Part shown: positions 39,801 through 45,699 of the stretch, piece after piece | Numbering within the stretch: position 1 is the first letter of the stretch | Layout: the number at the start of each line of letters is the position of its first letter | Assembly: GCA_030407085.1 (NCBI GenBank) | Contig: CM059584.1 | Location: 109,677,001 to 109,741,000, forward strand | Source: Trichopria drosophilae | Lineage: Eukaryota > Arthropoda > Insecta > Hymenoptera > Diapriidae | Direction: 5' to 3' | DNA length: 64,000 nt | Made by a program: the position numbers and the translations under genes | The notes under the pieces: model-generated | The model's database searches: none | Told to the model about the DNA's origin: nothing | The model's input: the letters and a program-made list of their open reading frames with translations, nothing else

Positions 39801-41316
39801 CTCGAAAAGTTAAAATAAGGGGAGGGCCACTGTATTTACATAGACAGACGTCCGGTAGAAGGGTTAAGGAGAGATATCTCGTAGTTGTTCGTGATTTTCT
39901 GTCGTTAATGGGAGGTGTCGTTAGTGGGAGTGTCGTTAGTGAGAGGTCCTACTGTGTATACACGTAGTCCACAGTGAAAGGGTTAACGACTTAAATATTG
40001 ATAACATTGATGACATACTATGTCATTTTAAGATTTTGAGTATTACGAAAAAGAACTACAATAGAACCTTGTTACTGTTATCAAACTTCGATGAAATGCA
40101 AACGTCACAAACTTACTTAAGACGTTATTTCATACCTTTTTCTTATCCTAACCCCTAAACGCAAAGAAGTCGTCATGTGTAGAATCATTACCGGACATAC
40201 AGGTACGATAAGGATGTCGATTTTCTGCTCTCGACTGTCAACATAACCTCGTTTTGTTAAATTCATCAAAGCAACAAAGCATCGACAATAGTGGTAGCAC
40301 GATTCTCGCTGTGCGCTCGGACTATACATATTGCGACTTCTTTGCGCGTTCATATTATCTTACGCAAAATTGACATTATTGATAAAATTACAAAATATGT
40401 TTCAATAAGTAATTGTGAATAACATAAATTTGTAGAATTGCGAATAGTTTATTTTGTACAATTGTAATGATTTATAGAATTATTGTTACGAAAGAATTTG
40501 AATTTTATATTTTTCATTTACTTATTTTAATATAAATAAATAATGTTTAAGTAAATAAAGTTAAATAATTTACTCACCAAGTAATTTCGGAGCAACAATT
40601 TCGCCATCATCGTCAAGTTTTTTAAACCCATGTGATTTAAATGAATCGTTGTTTCCCGATTTGGAATCATTTTCAGGATCATCATTCCGCTTACCATTTA
40701 CATTATCTGCTGCAAATTTCAAATTTATATACCAGTTCTACAACTTTCGAAGCTACGAATAAAAACAAATTTTGTAAATACCATTTTTTGAAACTTTTGA
40801 CAATTCATCTTCACTTGAATTAAGTTTTCGAATCTTCGCAGATGGCACGTCTGTATCCGATCCACTTTTATCTTCAGATTTTCGTTTAGATTTCTTTTTA
40901 TGTCTTTTCTTCTTTTTTGTATCTAAAAATAAAGTTATAAACATTGAATGACATTTTTATTGCTTAAGAAAAACAAAAATTTGAAAATGTTAGGTACCTT
41001 CTTGGTCATTTGCGCCTGAAGAATTCTTAGATTTTTTTTTATGCTTCTTTTCCTTGTGTTTATGTTTCTTTTTTGATTTTTTTTTCTTTGAGGAATGCTT
41101 ATCGGACTTTTCCGATTTTGATGCGTCGCCCGTGGGAGAATCTCCATCGCTGTTTTCGGGAGAGTTGATCCCCTCGTCCGCTGCATCGAAGTTGCTGAAA
41201 AGTTCTGTGAGAATTTCGGTCGACGACTTTTCCGGAAGCCCGGGTTCCGGTTTGATTTTTACCGCATCGACTCCCACGGTTGTAATTAAATTCGCGAGAT
41301 CGAAGATATCACCCAT
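12750..41316 (-). CDS. Son: SON homologue, 13 coding exons, 842 aa
   Basis: SON is a nuclear-speckle scaffold and splicing cofactor that aids removal of introns with weak splice sites. The reconstructed CDS has, in order: an acidic N-terminus with SSTEILTELFSNF (about 31-43); Lys-rich tracts (70-125); an RS-rich segment (about 312-378); a conserved block DKKKLLEIARRNA; FPVSSGQQHRK; EWIPV; a Pro/Ala/Thr linker; PGQFTGTTGARVL; a G-patch (about 693-737, GGMGMALLQKMGW, GEGLGKNKEG); and a C-terminal dsRBD (about 764-836, GPDHKKTFLFKV, KKQAKAEAA). The exon lengths sum to 2529 nt and every junction keeps frame. The ATG is the first in-frame one after a TAG at 41358. The length fits short invertebrate SON proteins and lacks the long mammalian repeats. 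Eight introns are 53-75 bp; introns 3, 9, 10 and 11 are expanded by mobile elements. Confidence 0.95.
12946..13061 (-). CDS. Son: SON exon 12, first half of dsRBD
   Basis: Acceptor TGTACAG|GG, donor AAA|GTAAGT (phase 0). Encodes GKHPVSLLGEFCSKRKYGSP and SYELCFECGPDHKKTFLFK. HPVSxLxE-CxKRK-G-P plus GPDHxKxFLFxV is the SON dsRBD. The plus-strand ORF 12957-13208 is a shadow. Confidence 0.96.
13354..13856. mobile_element. TTAA-flanked MITE (piggyBac-like), 503 bp
   Basis: In SON intron 11. TTAA at 13350-13353 and 13857-13860; ends CTCTTTCAGTCACGC and, inverted, CCCTTTCAGTCACAG. The interior is an imperfect inverted/tandem series of the ATGGCGGAT...ATATGGCGGAC core with GTAATCAGCGACCCC. The left end has CTC for CCC. 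The 69-residue ORF at 13685-13894 is a repeat frame. Confidence 0.75.
13969..14905. mobile_element. TTAA-flanked foldback, 937 bp
   Basis: In SON intron 11. TTAA at 13965-13968 and 14906-14909; ends CCCTTTTTGACCAAAATG and, inverted, CCCTGTTTTGCCCAAAAT. The two halves are inverted copies with a centre near 14430 (GATCCGCCATTTTGGATTTATC and its inverse). No ORF. A half element of the same family starts at 46815. Confidence 0.8.
15250..16090. repeat. Foldback, about 400-bp diverged arms
   Basis: In SON intron 11. ACAACTTTGTTATTTATG at about 15262 is inverted near 16055, and GCGAAAGAGGTTTTGGCGAT at about 15378 is inverted as a variant near 15895. The centre is about 15650. The arms are more diverged than in the TTAA foldbacks and no termini were defined. 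Confidence 0.6.
16287..16461. repeat. Two adjacent hairpins
   Basis: In SON intron 11. GAATGCCTCAGACT (about 16301) is inverted as AGTCTGAGACATTC (about 16360). Then 16432-16445 (AACTTTCCTCCCGC) is followed, after TT, by its exact reverse complement at 16448-16461. Probably the tip of a decayed element. The 106-residue ORF spanning it has no recognisable motif. Confidence 0.65.
17132..17366 (-). CDS. Son: SON exon 11, G-patch
   Basis: Acceptor ATTCAG|GA, donor GAAG|GTATAA (phase 1). Encodes DQLLTAQPVSGGMGMALLQK, then MGWRPGEGLGKNKEG, LDKKGLV and a tail ending KSLE. Contains the full set of G-patch glycines. It is isolated by 14.5 kb upstream and 4.1 kb downstream, so it relies on splicing across very long repeat-filled introns. 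Confidence 0.97.
17776..17811 (-). ncRNA. Hammerhead-like core, possible Penelope remnant (copy 1)
   Basis: On the minus strand the conserved hammerhead words CTGAAGA (17801-17807) and GAAAC (17785-17781) are 15 nt apart, with CCTCC and GGAGG flanking as a possible closing stem. Minimal hammerheads of this sort are known from Penelope-like retroelements. The stem II pairing is weak here, and no reverse transcriptase is nearby. Confidence 0.35.
17833..22226. other. Intron 10, largely unique AT-rich part
   Basis: Holds the hammerhead-like copy at 20188-20214 and a CTTTAAGAATCTTTTC-type repeat patch at 18240-18350 that recurs at 49676-49860 and 58970-59070. Otherwise no gene, palindrome or array is seen. 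Confidence 0.45.
20188..20214 (-). ncRNA. Hammerhead-like core, possible Penelope remnant (copy 2)
   Basis: On the minus strand CTGAAGA (20214-20208) and GAAA (20191-20188) flank a hairpin with stem GACC/GGTC and loop CACAAGA. This is a good match to the core CUGANGA-stem II-GAAA, followed by CGTAGAC. It is the better of two copies in this intron. Self-cleavage cannot be judged, since helices I and III look minimal. Confidence 0.45.
22227..22310 (+). repeat. tRNA-derived SINE head or tRNA pseudogene
   Basis: An internal pol III promoter is visible: A-box TGGCGTAGTGG (22234-22244) and B-box GGTTCGAGACC (22277-22287), inside a perfect T-arm CCGGG/CCCGG, followed by a T9 run (22301-22309). The 5' GGTGGTA cannot pair with the 3' TTGTGGT, and no anticodon stem forms, so it is not a functional tRNA. 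Inserted in SON intron 10. Confidence 0.6.
22311..23229. other. Intron 10, no gene seen
   Basis: AT-rich. ACGTTAATGGGTTAA at about 22841-22855 looks like a lone right end of a TTAA element. ORFs at 22361-22591 and 22912-23220 are Ile/Phe/Asn-rich and have no motif. Confidence 0.4.
23230..23580. promoter_or_regulatory. CpG-rich intronic island with CRE-type site
   Basis: A GC/CpG-rich stretch inside AT-rich intron 10, with the palindrome TGACGTCA (23261-23268, CREB/ATF type), GCGCGTCACG beside it, and GTGACGC and GCGCGCGC further on. It may be an alternative promoter of SON or the promoter of a nested gene. A plus-strand donor-like AAG|GTATAG lies near 23578. Overlapping short ORFs on both strands are ordinary for GC-rich DNA. 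Confidence 0.35.
23910..23971 (+). CDS. Candidate exon of a nested plus-strand gene
   Basis: A pyrimidine tract ending TTTGTTTTTCAG precedes 62 nt followed by GTATAT. One frame is open throughout and encodes VKNQQCKVMQSLEMCASSIS, with a possible start at the ATG. It lies 330 bp downstream of the CpG island and is more balanced in composition than nearby sequence. The protein is not recognised and no continuing exon was found. A chance exon-like string is possible. Confidence 0.25.
23972..25212. other. Intron 10, no gene seen
   Basis: AT-rich, apparently unique, with no inverted repeat or array recognised. Confidence 0.4.
25213..25438. repeat. Palindrome with GGCGGAT/GGCCATATTG core
   Basis: GATCGAGATTAAACTAGGAA at the left is inverted at the right (CCTAGTTCCCAGTTTATTCTCGATC), as is GGTCGCTGATTAAGAATATG. 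The centre is near 25325. A further half-copy runs to about 25560. Belongs to the core-word family seen throughout the window. Confidence 0.7.
25561..27550. other. Intron 10, scattered repeat fragments
   Basis: No gene seen. Fragments of the core-word family occur at about 26280-26350 and 26580-26760 (CATATTGAATTC, GATTCATAAT...). The rest is AT-rich. Confidence 0.4.
28220..29289. mobile_element. TTAA-flanked element (piggyBac-like), 1070 bp
   Basis: TTAA at 28216-28219 and 29290-29293; ends CCCTTTGAATCACACATC and, inverted, CCCTTCGAAGCACGGTGG. Contains about four tandem copies (28260-28700) of a roughly 115-bp unit with TTTTCGGGGTC-type, CAAAATTCAAAATGGC and CCAAGATGGCG words. ORFs 28176-28481, 28465-28719 and 28824-29084 follow these repeats. 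Confidence 0.75.
29412..29634. mobile_element. Fragment of the 49920-50297 TTAA family
   Basis: The right end TTGTCCATTTGGTCCTTAATGGGTTAA matches that family (shown here only as its motif words GTCCATTT and TTAATGGGTTAA), as does AACAGCAGATTCGG. The left end TTAACCGTTTCC does not match, so this is a truncated or diverged copy. Confidence 0.45.
30303..30409. mobile_element. 107-bp hairpin MITE, CCCTGCAAAC termini
   Basis: CCCTGCAAACGTAAAAGTAA at the left is inverted almost exactly at the right (TTACTTTCCGTGTTTGCAGGG), with TA on each side (30301-30302, 30410-30411). The arms continue through AACAGTTATGTAA, so nearly the whole element folds. It lies in SON intron 10. Confidence 0.8.
31300..31700. 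other. Possible degraded LTR-like or MITE patch
   Basis: CCTGTAACAAACC near 31382 and CTTGTTACAGG near 31691 are loosely inverted around a GC-richer stretch with short hairpins (GTGTC/GACAC near 31576). It encloses the 31409-31468 hairpin. No gene. Confidence 0.3.
31409..31468. ncRNA. 60-nt near-perfect hairpin, miRNA-sized
   Basis: GACAGTTGCTAAGA... (31409-31429) and its reverse complement (31448-31468) pair 20 of 21 positions around an 18-nt loop. The size resembles a pre-miRNA, but the lack of bulges and the surrounding transposon load also fit a mini-hairpin from a mobile element. It is transcribed as part of SON intron 10 if SON is expressed. Confidence 0.35.
31854..31967 (-). CDS. Son: SON exon 10
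   Basis: Acceptor TTACAG|AT, donor AAG|GTAAAT (phase 0). Encodes MKCWAESKQKPGQFTGTTGA and RVLTPAELQAGCQAWARK. PGQFTGxTG-xVLT is a SON signature directly before the G-patch. The initial Met is internal, not a start. Confidence 0.95.
32034..32433. repeat. Palindrome filling SON intron 9
   Basis: 32034-32160 is inverted at about 32225-32433 (AATTAATAAATAAAAAATTC, CCATCCACACAG and TATTTCGGCAT are all mirrored). The right arm is interrupted by about 75 bp near 32245-32318. The ORF at 32317-32550 is a frame through the arm. Intron 9 also holds a CAGA microsatellite at about 32757-32773. Confidence 0.8.
32807..32917 (-). CDS. Son: SON exon 9
   Basis: Acceptor TTTGTAG|CC, donor GGG|GTATTT (phase 0). 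Encodes PLDIGSIVSQRLAAMRKLKE and NPNDVQALNDMYKAQNG, matching the SON helical segment before the GQFTGxTG motif. Followed by the 839-bp intron 9. Confidence 0.92.
32987..33276 (-). CDS. Son: SON exon 8, Pro/Ala/Thr linker
   Basis: Acceptor ATGCAG|AA, donor CAG|GTAAGT (phase 0). Starts ESEWIPVPPKPPKPAPTKVF, with the SON EW(V/I)PV motif, then a Pro/Ala/Thr/Val-rich linker ending MQPPAQ. The linker is probably disordered. The 95-residue plus-strand ORF at 33003-33290 is its complement and is not a gene. Confidence 0.93.
33338..33446 (-). CDS. Son: SON exon 7
   Basis: Acceptor TTTCAG|GA, donor ACTG|GTAAAA (phase 1). Encodes DSKQLPTRTFQEKTAKSSNQ followed by LRLQFPVSSGQQHRKT. FPVSSGxQHRK is near-invariant in SON. 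Confidence 0.93.
33502..33647 (-). CDS. Son: SON exon 6
   Basis: Acceptor TTTTAG|AC, donor AGA|GTGAGT (phase 0). Encodes DFCKSLSRSEALGELSSISS, EDDGSETEK and HHPFLIKDKPLPIIMNIR. HHPF followed by a KP-P-I--NI run matches the conserved SON middle region. Confidence 0.93.
33704..33855 (-). CDS. Son: SON exon 5, conserved middle block
   Basis: Acceptor TACAG|GG, donor ACAG|GTAAAA. Encodes ERIEIDKKKLLEIARRNAIN and ends GGKTIDELT. The pattern DK..LLEIARxNA...GGxTIxELT is a signature of SON proteins from animals. The intron before it is only 53 bp. Confidence 0.95.
33909..34449 (-). CDS. Son: SON exon 4, RS-rich domain
   Basis: Acceptor AACAG|GA, donor AA|GTAAGT (phase 2). Encodes GPMKTNNHGKILIKDLKNSK, an acidic EDGEISDSSDDN patch, Lys-rich sequence and an RS/RR-rich tail (e.g. 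RRRYSRGRSRSRSNERK). RS repeats are typical of speckle proteins and phosphorylation-regulated splicing contacts. The longest coding exon in the gene. Confidence 0.95.
34601..35205. repeat. Foldback with 220-bp arms, 0.25 kb from exon 4
   Basis: In SON intron 3. 34705-34945 and 34995-35205 are inverted copies (TTCTGTCTTGATTTTAAA, AAAGGATGGTCA and TTTCATCGA are mirrored). A partial direct copy of the inner arm (AAAGGACGGTCACGATATAA) precedes it at 34601-34690. The short ORF at 34760-34975 is a frame through the arm. Confidence 0.75.
35300..36560. repeat. Minisatellite of about 20/41-bp GAATTC units
   Basis: In SON intron 3. Roughly 60 alternating half-units built from ACGTCAAGAATCCGAATTCA and GAATCATAAAAACGAATTCA. 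There is a higher-order repeat of about 170 bp (e.g. CACACCTCAAGCATCAGAAT at about 36035 and 36220). The start (35306-35415) is a simple run of a 24-bp subunit. No gene: the ORF through it is repetitive. Confidence 0.9.
36561..37103. other. Intron 3, no gene seen
   Basis: AT-rich. TAGGGGAGAGTGCGGTAGCC (about 36757) resembles the terminus of the 41750-43630 element and may be a lone end. Confidence 0.4.
37108..38393. mobile_element. TTAA-flanked foldback, 1286 bp
   Basis: In SON intron 3. TTAA at 37104-37107 and 38394-38397; ends GCCATTAACACCCAACGGCC and, inverted, CCCATTAACGCCCAAAGGAC. The arms mirror over about 600 bp each (e.g. GGAATTCCAATATGGCGCC and CAGTTTCAATAGAATCCCAA), centred near 37750. 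No ORF, so it is non-autonomous. Confidence 0.85.
39289..39832. mobile_element. Pogo/Tigger-like MITE, family D
   Basis: CAGTGGCCCTCCCCTTATTT is exactly inverted at the right end, through AAAATAAGGGGAGGGCCACTG, with TA on both sides (39287-39288, 39833-39834). Subterminal ATTTTAACT/GTTAACT words recur. It contains family A copy 2. The TIRs are the least diverged in the nest apart from A. Confidence 0.85.
39321..39571. mobile_element. Pogo/Tigger-like MITE, family A, copy 2
   Basis: CAGTAGGACCTCTCTTATTC is inverted at the right end with only small differences; TA on both sides (39319-39320, 39572-39573). The TTATTCTAATT word is repeated four times left and twice right. 251 bp. Inverted homologue of 887-1103. 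Innermost member of the nest. Confidence 0.88.
39987..40577. other. Intron 3, no gene seen
   Basis: AT-rich. The 78-residue minus ORF at 40117-40353 has balanced composition (Cys/Arg/Met) but no recognised motif and no clear splice sites; not called. Confidence 0.4.
40578..40709 (-). CDS. Son: SON exon 3
   Basis: Acceptor TTTGCAG|CA, donor CTTG|GTGAGT. Encodes ADNVNGKRNDDPENDSKSGN and ends GEIVAPKLL. Too short for an ORF scan, but both splice sites are strong and the phase (1/1) fits exons 2 and 4. The 6.1-kb intron 3 follows. Confidence 0.88.
40782..40922 (-). CDS. Son: SON exon 2
   Basis: Acceptor TTTTTAG|AT, donor ATG|GTATTT. Encodes DTKKKKRHKKKSKRKSEDKS and an acidic/Ser tail: basic, low-complexity, consistent with nuclear localisation. 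The preceding intron is 75 bp. Confidence 0.92.
40998..41316 (-). CDS. Son: SON exon 1 (start codon)
   Basis: Encodes MGDIFDLANLITTVGVDAV, then EILTELFSNFDAADEGINSP, an acidic stretch and a Lys-rich run ending in SGANDQE. The donor is AAG|GTACCT, phase 1. The EILTELF helix corresponds to the short conserved N-terminal motif of SON proteins. Overlapping ORFs on both strands here are shadows. Confidence 0.95.
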
Positions 41317-41329
41317 TTTGAGGGTTCGT

Positions 41330-41470
41330 ATCTTTTCGTCTACCTCTAAACCGAACTACATCTGTGTAAACAAGCTGGTAAGTAAGGTTATGTACGTAAT
41401 CAAGAATTATAATCGAGATTGTCGAGTTGACGCCATCTTAAAAATAAAATTATCGATTTATCGAATCCGT
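41330..41470 (-). promoter_or_regulatory. Probable SON promoter region
   Basis: Immediately upstream of the SON ATG, before repeats resume at about 41590. Contains TTATCGATTTATCGA (41450-41464), resembling the TATCGATA DRE element common in insect housekeeping promoters. No TATA box was identified and the transcription start is not known. Assignment is by position and motif only. Confidence 0.35.
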
Positions 41471-41749
41471 TTTCGCGGGAAATTCAAATGACAACATTTC
41501 AATATTCAAGTAGAACCGTGCAGAAATTTTAATTTTTCTATTTGATAAATATAATTCAATACCATAATTGGGAATATTAAAAATCTAACCTCAAATTCGT
41601 GATGAACGACCAAAAACTCGTATGTACATTTTCTAGTGATATTGAATTTCGGTAAATCATACTGGATCCGCCATATTGAATTTTAAAAATCTAACCTCAA
41701 ATTCCTGATCAGCGATCCCGTCAACCCCTATTTATATATTTTAGGGATA

Positions 41750-43630
41750 GGGGAAGACGGGGCAAAGTGGCGAATCTCAAATATTTCCATTATGATCATA
41801 CTGATCGTAAAATATCATATGTGGTTTCTTTGTTTACACCATTTTTCACAATTTGAGGCATGATATTTCATTTTTCGCTCTCTTACTTACTTTTGGGAAC
41901 GAGAAATGTAATTTCTAAACAAAATTTTCAAGACATTTTCCTGTATTTTGTTCTCAGATTGGTCAACATTTTCATTTTGGCAGTTTAATAATCACTATTT
42001 ATAAATTTATTCTGAAAGTATATTTTTTGGACTTATTTATAAAATATAAATTGTTCCTTTTTCGTGTGTTTATAATGAGATATTGTACCTGGAAGTCCAA
42101 CTGCTACATTGGGGTGAAGCGGCGAAATTTTTTCACGGGTGTCACTATTGCGTGATTATTTTTTAATTTAGAATTCCCTTTTGATGAATGCATTGAGTAA
42201 CTAAAGACGAAGTTAAAATATGTGATCCTGATGTAATAAGACACGGTGAGCTTGGACGAAGTTCAAACCAAAAGTTAATGTACATCGCCGTTTTCTTTTG
42301 GACTTACTTTGGGAAGGTCTGTTGATTATTTTAAGCCTAAAATGAAAATAATCGGTGGAGGAAAAATGAAAATATCTTGATTTTTGCATTTTTTGCGTTT
42401 TTTTTAAATTTAATTCAACCTAAAAGTTAATCTACATCTCAGTTTTCTTTTCGAATTACTTTGGGGTGGTAGACTGATTATTTTAAGCCTAAAATCAAAA
42501 TAATTGGTGGAGAGAAGCTGAAATTAACTCGTTTTTCCCCTTTTATTAGAGTTTCTTAAATTTAATTCAACCAAAAAGTTAATGACGCTGAAGCTAGCAG
42601 TAGATTCGCATCAGCGGATTCGAAAAAACTATGGTTTTCAGCCATTAAAATTGCCAAAAATAGATTATTTGTACAAAATTTGTCTAAAAATGTTTAAATG
42701 CAAGTAATTTTTAAGAAGAAATTATCCATTTCCACAGTCTTCTGGAATCTGCTGCTGCGAATCTGCTGCTAGCTTCAGCTTCATCAAAAGTTAATCTACA
42801 TCGCAGTTTTCTTTTGGAATTACTCTGGGGTGGTAGACTGATTATTTTAAGACCAAAATGAAAATAATCGGTGGAGGGAAACTGAAAATATCTTGATTTT
42901 GGGTTGAATTAAATTTAAAAAAACGCTAATAAAAGGGAAAATCAAGTTAATTTCAGTTTTTCAACCCCAATTATTATCATTTTAGGCTTAAAATATTCAG
43001 TCTACCACCCCAAATTAATTCCAAAAGAAAACTGCGATGTAGATTAGCTTTTGGATTGAATTAAATTTTAAAAAACGCTAAAAAAAAGGAAAAATCAAGA
43101 TAATTTCAGTTTTTCACCCCAATTATTATCATTTTAGGCTTAAAATATTCAGTCTACCACTCCAAAGTAATTCCAAAAGAAAACTGCGATGTACATTAAC
43201 TTTTGGGTTGAACTTCGTCCAAGCTCACCGTGACGAGTATTTAAAGCTTCCGAAGATGCAATTTCTTTTTTTACTGATGTTGGAAACTTTTATATATCTG
43301 AAGAGGTTCATTCCACCAACGTGGAAATTTTATTTTTATTAAAACAAACAATAATAACTTAAAAGATTGACTTCATTTTAATTGTATGATAGTTGTTTCA
43401 GAGACCTCGAAAAATAAGGATTCGCCACTTCACCACGATATCGCCGCTTCGCCCCGTGTTTTTAAAATTTTTTTAATTGGCCAACTGTAAAACATATACC
43501 GTAAGTAACATGCATGTAAATATTGACTATGAAATTATCTGTCAAATAATAATTTGCATCATCCTAAATACGAAATTCGGAGAGATATGTTACACGGAAA
43601 AAATCCTCGCCGCTTCGCCCCGCCTTCCCC
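41750..43630. mobile_element. TA-flanked element, GGGGAAGACGGGGC termini
   Basis: GGGGAAGACGGGGCAAAGTG at the left and, inverted, GGGGAAGGCGGGGCGAAGCG at the right; TA on both sides (41748-41749, 43631-43632). Related subterminal words recur (TTGGGGTGAAGCGGCGAA at about 42110, CGCCGCTTCGCCCCG at about 43441). The interior is an inverted set of roughly 130-bp units (GTTTTCTTTTGGAATTAC, GGTAGACTGATTATTTTAAG). No ORF. Contains the insertion at 42584. Confidence 0.8.
42584..42783. mobile_element. 200-bp MITE, TGACGCTGAAGCTAGCAG termini
   Basis: TGACGCTGAAGCTAGCAG at the left is inverted as CTGCTAGCTTCAGCTTCA at the right. It splits one repeat unit of the host element (AAAAGTTAAT lies on both sides). 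A fragment resembling its left end (AACGCTGATGTTAGCAGATG) is at 35229 in SON intron 3. Confidence 0.7.
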
Positions 43631-43715
43631 TAATTATAACACTGGAGATACAAATTTTATCAACAATGTTCATAATTTATGAAGTAAGGTTTATTTTTTC
43701 TAGTTTAAGTTCATA

Positions 43716-44097
43716 CACTGTAAAAAAAGCAAATGAATATTACCACATTGAATGTGGGTCGATTTTTATCCACATATAATGTGGTAAATATTCCATGTAT
43801 AGTTTTCTTTCTGAGAATGTGTTTTTACAAATTTTTATGTTTTTCTCCTGCAAAGAGTACAATTGCCACATTCAATGTGGGCTCGATTTTTACCAACATA
43901 TAAAGCAGTGAATGTGCAATACGTTGTAAATTCAATTTGCTTGTAAATTCACAGTCGGGCCAAGTAAAATTACAAAAATGTTGTAAAATCCCTAACCTGA
44001 ATTGGTAAAAACTTTATGTTACACGTGAGAATATTACCAAATTTGTATACAATGAACATTGCAATGAGACTAAGATTCATTCTCATTTTTTACAGTG
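43716..44097. mobile_element. TA-flanked element, CACTGTAAAAAA termini, copy 2
   Basis: CACTGTAAAAAAAGCAAATG at the left is inverted as CATTTTTTACAGTG-like sequence at the right, with TA on both sides (43714-43715, 44098-44099). The interior has two copies of CCACATTCAATGTGG-type palindromic words. A shorter relative of 817-1841. Confidence 0.75.
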
Positions 44098-44872
44098 TAG
44101 ACTTTGTGCACTTTTGGTTGCGAATAGGGATCGATCCCACAACTTTATTGATGCGAAAAAGGATTCCCATGTGCGAAATGGCGATGCTGACCATACGGCC
44201 CAGTATTGGCCCAGCGTTGGCAGCCGACTTTCGGCTGCCGATGCTGGCCTAACGTCGGCCACTTCACTGTGCCAGAATCGGGCCAGCATTGGTAGCCGAT
44301 ACTGGCTATAACAAATTGCCAAACTTCGGCTGAAAACTGGCCAACGCATCGGGCCAGGCCTGGCAAATTGATCTCATAGGTATTTCTCCCGATCGTCGTC
44401 CCAACGTCGGCCCAATATTGAGCCCGAGTATCGGACCAAGTCTGGCAAAGTGATAGTGCCAAATCTCGGCCCAGCGATGGAAACATTCAGGACCGAACAT
44501 CGGGCCAATTATAGCAAATTGATTTCATACAAGGTACTGCCGATCGTTGGCCCACAGTTGGTCCAAAACCGACCCGAGCATCGGACCAACCCCGTCGAAT
44601 TAATAGTGCCAAATCTCGGCCCATCGTTGACAACCGACTTTCGGCTACCGATGCTGGCCCAACGTCGGCAACTTCACTGTGCCAGTATAGGGCCAGCATT
44701 GGTAGCCGATACTGGCTATAACAAATTGCCAAACTTCGGCTGAAAACTGGCCAATGCATCGGGCCAGGCCTGGCAAATTGATCTCATAGGCATTTCTCCC
44801 GATCGTCTTCCCAGTATCGGGCAAATTTATTTCAAACAGAATATTGCCGATCGAATATCGACCGTATCGAAA

Positions 44873-44956
44873 ACGATGCAAGATAGAGCAAAAATTTACT
44901 AAACCTTTTTGGTAGAGGAGGAAATTTCCTACAAAAAAGTCCGGGAGAGCTCTAGT
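44873..44956. repeat. Single arm of the 551-2226 foldback family
   Basis: GAGGAAATTTCCTACAAAAA followed by AGTCCGGGAGAGCTCTAGTC matches the stretch at about 755-810 with changes. No partner arm nearby. Confidence 0.55.
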
Positions 44957-45054
44957 CTAAAAAGTATAACTTAGGCGGGAGCAATCCTCGAAGAAAGCAT
45001 GGTAGTTTTGCTGTCTCATCCGTGAGCGTTTTCACAGTCTGAGACTGTGACTTT

Positions 45055-45365
45055 CTTAGATTGATATCTCGCGGCACAAGGTGCAGAAGCAGCCCCGAAA
45101 TCTTAGTATAGTGGCGAAGGATTCCCTACAGTTACATACGCGCAGTTCTCTCCGTGTACGAGCCCTCCGATCTCTGGAGACTCGGCCCATTGCCAGCGGT
45201 GACGTTCGAATCCCCAGGGAAATCCAGCAGTTAAGTTCCGGCCGTAGCCGCCAGGAGCGCGTCGCCGAACCGCATATGAAGTAGCGCCCGCGTTCCTTGA
45301 AGTGTGGGCTCCAACGCGGCAACTCCGGCCGGAGGCCGATCTCACCACTTTTACCTTTTTTGGTG
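45055..45365. other. GC-rich island, possible SINE or LTR remnant
   Basis: A 300-bp GC-rich segment in the middle of the 44160-45955 foldback. It has an A-box-like TTAGTATAGTGG (about 45102) and a B-box-like GTTCGAATCCC (about 45206), but these are about 100 nt apart, too far for a tRNA. ORFs on both strands (up to 88 residues) are open as expected in GC-rich DNA. Origin unknown. Confidence 0.3.
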
Positions 45366-45699
45366 TCGGGGGGACTTTCCCTCCGACTAAGAACTAACTC
45401 GTCGTGATAAACGACGAATTAGAAATTAATATTTTTATTTACAGGAATACGATGGAACTAGTACGTCGTTTTACGAACTTACTAATCCAACTCGTTGGAG
45501 TTCCAAATTTGACCCCGCCCAGGGGGGCTTACAACATCAAAAGACTCGTCAATAAGGAGGGATATATGCATATACCCATCGATGTATATACATCTTCCAG
45601 GTTTCTTCCAATAACAATAAATTCGTTTCAACGTTTGTTTTTCTTTTTTTATCTTGCTGCTGCTCCGACGTTGCAAAGACCATAATGCCTGTAAAATTT
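45366..45699. other. No gene seen
   Basis: Moderate GC at first, with the inverted words CTAACTCGTCG/CGACGAATTAG near 45394-45421. A 93-residue ORF at 45404-45685 has no motif and overlaps an antisense ORF of similar length. Confidence 0.35.

Larger units (their letters stand above)
39146..39954. mobile_element. Pogo/Tigger-like MITE, family C
   Basis: The left end is CAGTAGGACCTCTTACTAAC. The right end reverse-complements to CAGTAGGACCTCTCACTAAC. TA precedes the left end; TG-TA follows the right. The word TAACGAC/GTCGTTA is repeated inward from both ends (at least twice left, four times right). Interrupted by family D at 39289. An AGGGTTAAGG at 39859-39868 hints at a further broken TTAA element. 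Confidence 0.75.
38654..39982. mobile_element. TTAA-flanked element carrying three nested elements
   Basis: In SON intron 3. TTAA at 38650-38653 and 39983-39986; ends CCTTTTTGCTGTGAAGAC and, inverted, CCCTTTCACTGTGGACTAC. The left half has the family core (AATGGAGGATCCAATATGGC). From 39146 to 39954 it is occupied by families C, D and A, one within another. Confidence 0.7.

Noticed and set aside
41054..41491. 145-residue plus ORF, the longest on that strand nearby
   Set aside because: Antisense of SON exon 1; SON side has conserved motifs and splice sites.
44083..44759. Cluster of overlapping ORFs rich in W, R, L, G
   Set aside because: Frames of the GC-rich repeat on both strands; same peptides recur with the 410-bp period.
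45055..45350. 5S rRNA or tRNA gene in the GC-rich island
   Set aside because: Weak likeness only; A- and B-box-like words are about 100 nt apart and no standard fold was found.
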